Assembly (NCBI GenBank): GCA_003477185.1 | Contig: DMTJ01000357.1 | Location: forward strand, 1-16,730 | DNA length: 16,730 bases | Source of the DNA: Lentisphaeria bacterium | GTDB lineage: Bacteria > Verrucomicrobiota > Lentisphaeria > JABSQK01 > UBA12247 | Reading direction: 5' to 3' | Notes under the pieces: generated by a model | The model's database searches: none | What the model saw: only the letters and a program-made list of their open reading frames with translations | Told to the model about the DNA's origin: nothing | Position numbers and translations under genes: made by a program | In this document: piece after piece, positions 14,613 through 16,730 of the stretch | How the letters are laid out: each line of letters starts with the position of its first letter | Numbering within the stretch: position 1 is the stretch's first letter

Positions 14613-15323
14613 TTAGCTTTCCCAGCGATGGCGGACAAAGCTGATGGAAGCGTAGCCAGCCTCGATGGCTCCCAGGTCTGTGTCGATGTCCTGCTCAGCG
14701 TGTGTGCGTGGGCCGTTGAGCTGGTAGGTTCCGTCTTGGACGTCGTAGCCGTCGACGAAGTAGCTTCCTTCGCTCACTCGGGTCCAGCGCACGCCCTTCA
14801 TGGGCGTCATCGGAACGTTGATGTTGACGAACTCGCGTCGCGTCCCGAGCTGGATCCGGTTCCAGATACGGGGAAAGGCGTCGCTCAGCGTAGTTGCCGC
14901 CTGTTCATAGATGACATCGCCTTCCGAGCTGCGCTCTGCGGAGATCGCAATGGACGGGAGGGAGGAGTCAGCGCCTTCGAGGGCAGCGCCCACGGTTCCC
15001 GAATAAAGTAGGTCGCGGGCGACGTTCAGGCCAAAGTTGATGCCAGAGACGAGCAGGTCGGGGCGTGGAATATCGAGCACGGTCAGAGCTAATTTGACGC
15101 AGTCCACAGGCGTGCCACTGGTAGCCATGGCAGCGGTGGCACCGGCCACGTCGCGCGAGGTGACAGTGAGCTTTGGCCCGACTGTGATGCGCATGCTTCC
15201 CGCGCTGTGACAGGTATCTGGCGCGATGACGTACACGTCATGGCCAAGATCTGCGAGAGCAAGGACCAGAAGGCGCAGCCCTGCGGCATCGATCCCGTCG
15301 TCGTTGGTGACTAGAACGTTCAA
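14613..15323 (-). CDS. surE: 5'/3'-nucleotidase SurE
   Basis: 236 residues. A cytoplasmic, metal-dependent phosphatase that removes phosphate from nucleoside 5'- and 3'-monophosphates and, in some species, short polyphosphate; linked to stationary-phase survival. Motifs: VLVTNDDGIDAAG with metal ligands Asp8-Asp9; CHSAGS with Ser40; SGTPVDCVKLAL; and LVSGINFGLN with Asn96, then YSGTVGAALEG. The start is TTG: no ATG or GTG lies upstream in frame that would keep the conserved NDDG at its normal distance, and family proteins begin right here. No strong ribosome-binding site is seen. The stop of the upstream TPR gene lies only 11 nt before it, so translation is probably coupled. Confidence 0.95.
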   Translation of the reverse strand: MNVLVTNDDGIDAAGLRLLVLALADLGHDVYVIAPDTCHSAGSMRITVGPKLTVTSRDVAGATAAMATSGTPVDCVKLALTVLDIPRPDLLVSGINFGLNVARDLLYSGTVGAALEGADSSLPSIAISAERSSEGDVIYEQAATTLSDAFPRIWNRIQLGTRREFVNINVPMTPMKGVRWTRVSEGSYFVDGYDVQDGTYQLNGPRTHAEQDIDTDLGAIEAGYASISFVRHRWES

Positions 15324-15334
15324 GACAGCCCGTC

Positions 15335-16730
15335 TCAGGGAGTTGGGGCTGCGGGTTTTTCACAGGCTGTCTGAATCTGCTCGACCAGCTGTGCGTTATC
15401 CGGGCGATTTTGGAAAGAGGCCCAAGCACCGGGAAACCGATCTGTGAGTTCTGCGACAACGGCGCAGGCTTCTTTATGCTCTCCACGGCGGAGCTGAATG
15501 GAGAGGGTTAGGAGCATGGCCTCTGGTGCCATCACTGGATCGTGGTAGACAAAGTAGACACTGGAGGCGTAGTCCACGGCGCGCTCTTCGTCGTTTTCTG
15601 CGAGCAGCACATGTGCCAACGAGAGCAGCAGCCGGGACTTAGTGGTGGTGTTCCTGATATCTAGGTCCAACCCGTCCCGAAGGACGACGTGCGCTTCTGA
15701 GATGCGGGATTGACGGCGCAGAGTTTCACCGAGGTAGGAGATAGCTTCGCTCAGTAATTCGCGATCATCGGCGGCTCGGGTACGCACTTCGTTAAAGGCC
15801 ACTCGTGCGTCATCAAATTGCTCACGGCCGAAGGCGATCTTGCCTTTGCCTAGCAGTCCCTGGAGTGCGATCTGCTCATTCTCGTGAGCGCTGAGCATGT
15901 CAAAGCAGCGCTCCGCGGCGCCAAGGTTATTCAGCTCCACGTACTTCTCGCCGATGACCTGCAGCAGCTCGGGTACGAAGTCCTGGCTGAGTGATTCGAT
16001 TTCGATCAGCTCGGCAAAAATCTTGAGCGCTTCTTTCCCGGCGTCGGGGCTGTCGTTGCGGATACCGAGTTCCCAAAGGCTGTATGCCAGCATCAACTGT
16101 GCGAAGTCTCGCTCGGGAAAGTTCGGGTAATCGATTGCCCGGCGAAAGTCGGAGATGCCCGTTGCGAACTGGTTTTCGTTGTATTGGAGATTGCCACGCA
16201 GGTAGTAGGCCCTTGGCACAAAGGCGTGCTCGGGAAAAGCCTCGAGAAAGGAGGTCAGGACTTCGGCAGCGCTCTTGTCCTCGCGACGCATGAGCAAGTC
16301 CGCCAGTTGGAGCATGGCAGTTGGCAACAGCTCACTCTTTGGAAACTCTTTAAGGAAGCGCCGGTAGTCGGCAATAGCAGCGTCGAGATTGGCGGCATTC
16401 TGAGCGGCTTCGGCGGCCAGCAGCAAGGCGCGGTCTCTTTGTTTGGAGGAATCTACGGCCATGACCCGGCGGAGGGCAGCGGCGGAGTCCTCTGGCCGAT
16501 TCAGCTTTGAATAGATGTCGGCCAAGATGAACAATGTATCTTCACGGTACTCCCAGGTATCGCCGTAGCGCTCGTAGAGCGTTTCGAACTGGCTTGCTGC
16601 CTCATCGAGTTGCCCGGCTTCGGTCAGGCTGTGGGCAAGAAAGTAGGCGGCGTCGGAAGCCTGCTTGTGATTGGCGTGCTGCTCGAGAAATTGCTTGGCT
16701 TTGGCAATTGCTTCTTCAAAGCGCTTGAGG
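15335..16730 (-). CDS. Tetratricopeptide-repeat protein, 5' end outside the window
   Basis: The frame is open to the right edge, so the start is missing; 464 residues are visible. A TTG at 16534 is internal, since TPR sequence continues upstream of it (FEEAIAKAKQFLEQH, then DEAASQFETLYERYGD). The whole visible part is alpha-helical with repeated TPR-like pairs, for example AAIADYRRFLKEFPKSELLPTAM, then AAEVLTSFLEAFPEHAFVPRA and ISDFRRAIDYPNFPERDFAQ. The A-x-x-x-Y/F-x-x-x-x-x-x-F-P pattern is like BamD, YbgF and other periplasmic TPR scaffolds. The C-terminus is EKPAAPTP. A scaffold role at the cell envelope is an inference; partners are unknown. It is followed 11 nt later by surE. Confidence 0.85.
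   Translation of the reverse strand, partial: LKRFEEAIAKAKQFLEQHANHKQASDAAYFLAHSLTEAGQLDEAASQFETLYERYGDTWEYREDTLFILADIYSKLNRPEDSAAALRRVMAVDSSKQRDRALLLAAEAAQNAANLDAAIADYRRFLKEFPKSELLPTAMLQLADLLMRREDKSAAEVLTSFLEAFPEHAFVPRAYYLRGNLQYNENQFATGISDFRRAIDYPNFPERDFAQLMLAYSLWELGIRNDSPDAGKEALKIFAELIEIESLSQDFVPELLQVIGEKYVELNNLGAAERCFDMLSAHENEQIALQGLLGKGKIAFGREQFDDARVAFNEVRTRAADDRELLSEAISYLGETLRRQSRISEAHVVLRDGLDLDIRNTTTKSRLLLSLAHVLLAENDEERAVDYASSVYFVYHDPVMAPEAMLLTLSIQLRRGEHKEACAVVAELTDRFPGAWASFQNRPDNAQLVEQIQTACEKPAAPTP

Overview
This window looks like a piece of a GC-rich chromosome from a free-living, probably marine, bacterium of the PVC group (Verrucomicrobiota, Kiritimatiellota or Lentisphaerota). That is an inference. 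It rests on the mix of S1 sulfatases with a GH95 alpha-L-fucosidase, a pseudopilin with a basic residue before the FTLVELL motif, and ordinary Gram-negative housekeeping genes. No rRNA, tRNA, CRISPR array or intact insertion sequence was seen. Both ends cut through genes.

Left part (1-3957, + strand): the 3' end of a beta-sandwich (LamG-like) protein overlaps a polytopic membrane protein that resembles the O-antigen ligase/Wzy polymerase family and carries a carbohydrate-binding-like domain at its C-terminus. A separate promoter candidate precedes a GspG-like pseudopilin with a very acidic C-terminus. Its stop codon overlaps the start of rpe, ribulose-phosphate 3-epimerase.

Middle (3958-12138): a 1.08-kb stretch without an intact gene contains what may be the broken C-terminal end of a REP-associated (Y1-type) transposase, and a 7-bp inverted repeat that could be an operator. 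It leads into a one-directional carbohydrate-degradation cluster: exported GH95 fucosidase, a broken sulfatase, an intact secreted sulfatase and a secreted SGNH esterase, closed by a strong rho-independent terminator at 12110-12138. Together these enzymes fit the breakdown of a sulfated, acetylated, fucose-containing glycan such as fucoidan. The first sulfatase has lost segments that hold metal ligands and is frameshifted exactly at an A7 run (A_AAA_AAA), so it is either a pseudogene, a pseudo-enzyme made by -1 frameshifting, or a homopolymer sequencing error.

Right part (12144-16730): housekeeping genes. rpoZ (RNA polymerase omega) and argJ (arginine biosynthesis) run on the - strand as a pair. 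They share a divergent promoter region with a + strand Bax inhibitor-1/YccA-family membrane protein. After a hairpin-rich convergent intergenic region come, on the - strand, surE (TTG start) and, upstream of it, a large TPR protein that runs off the window edge.
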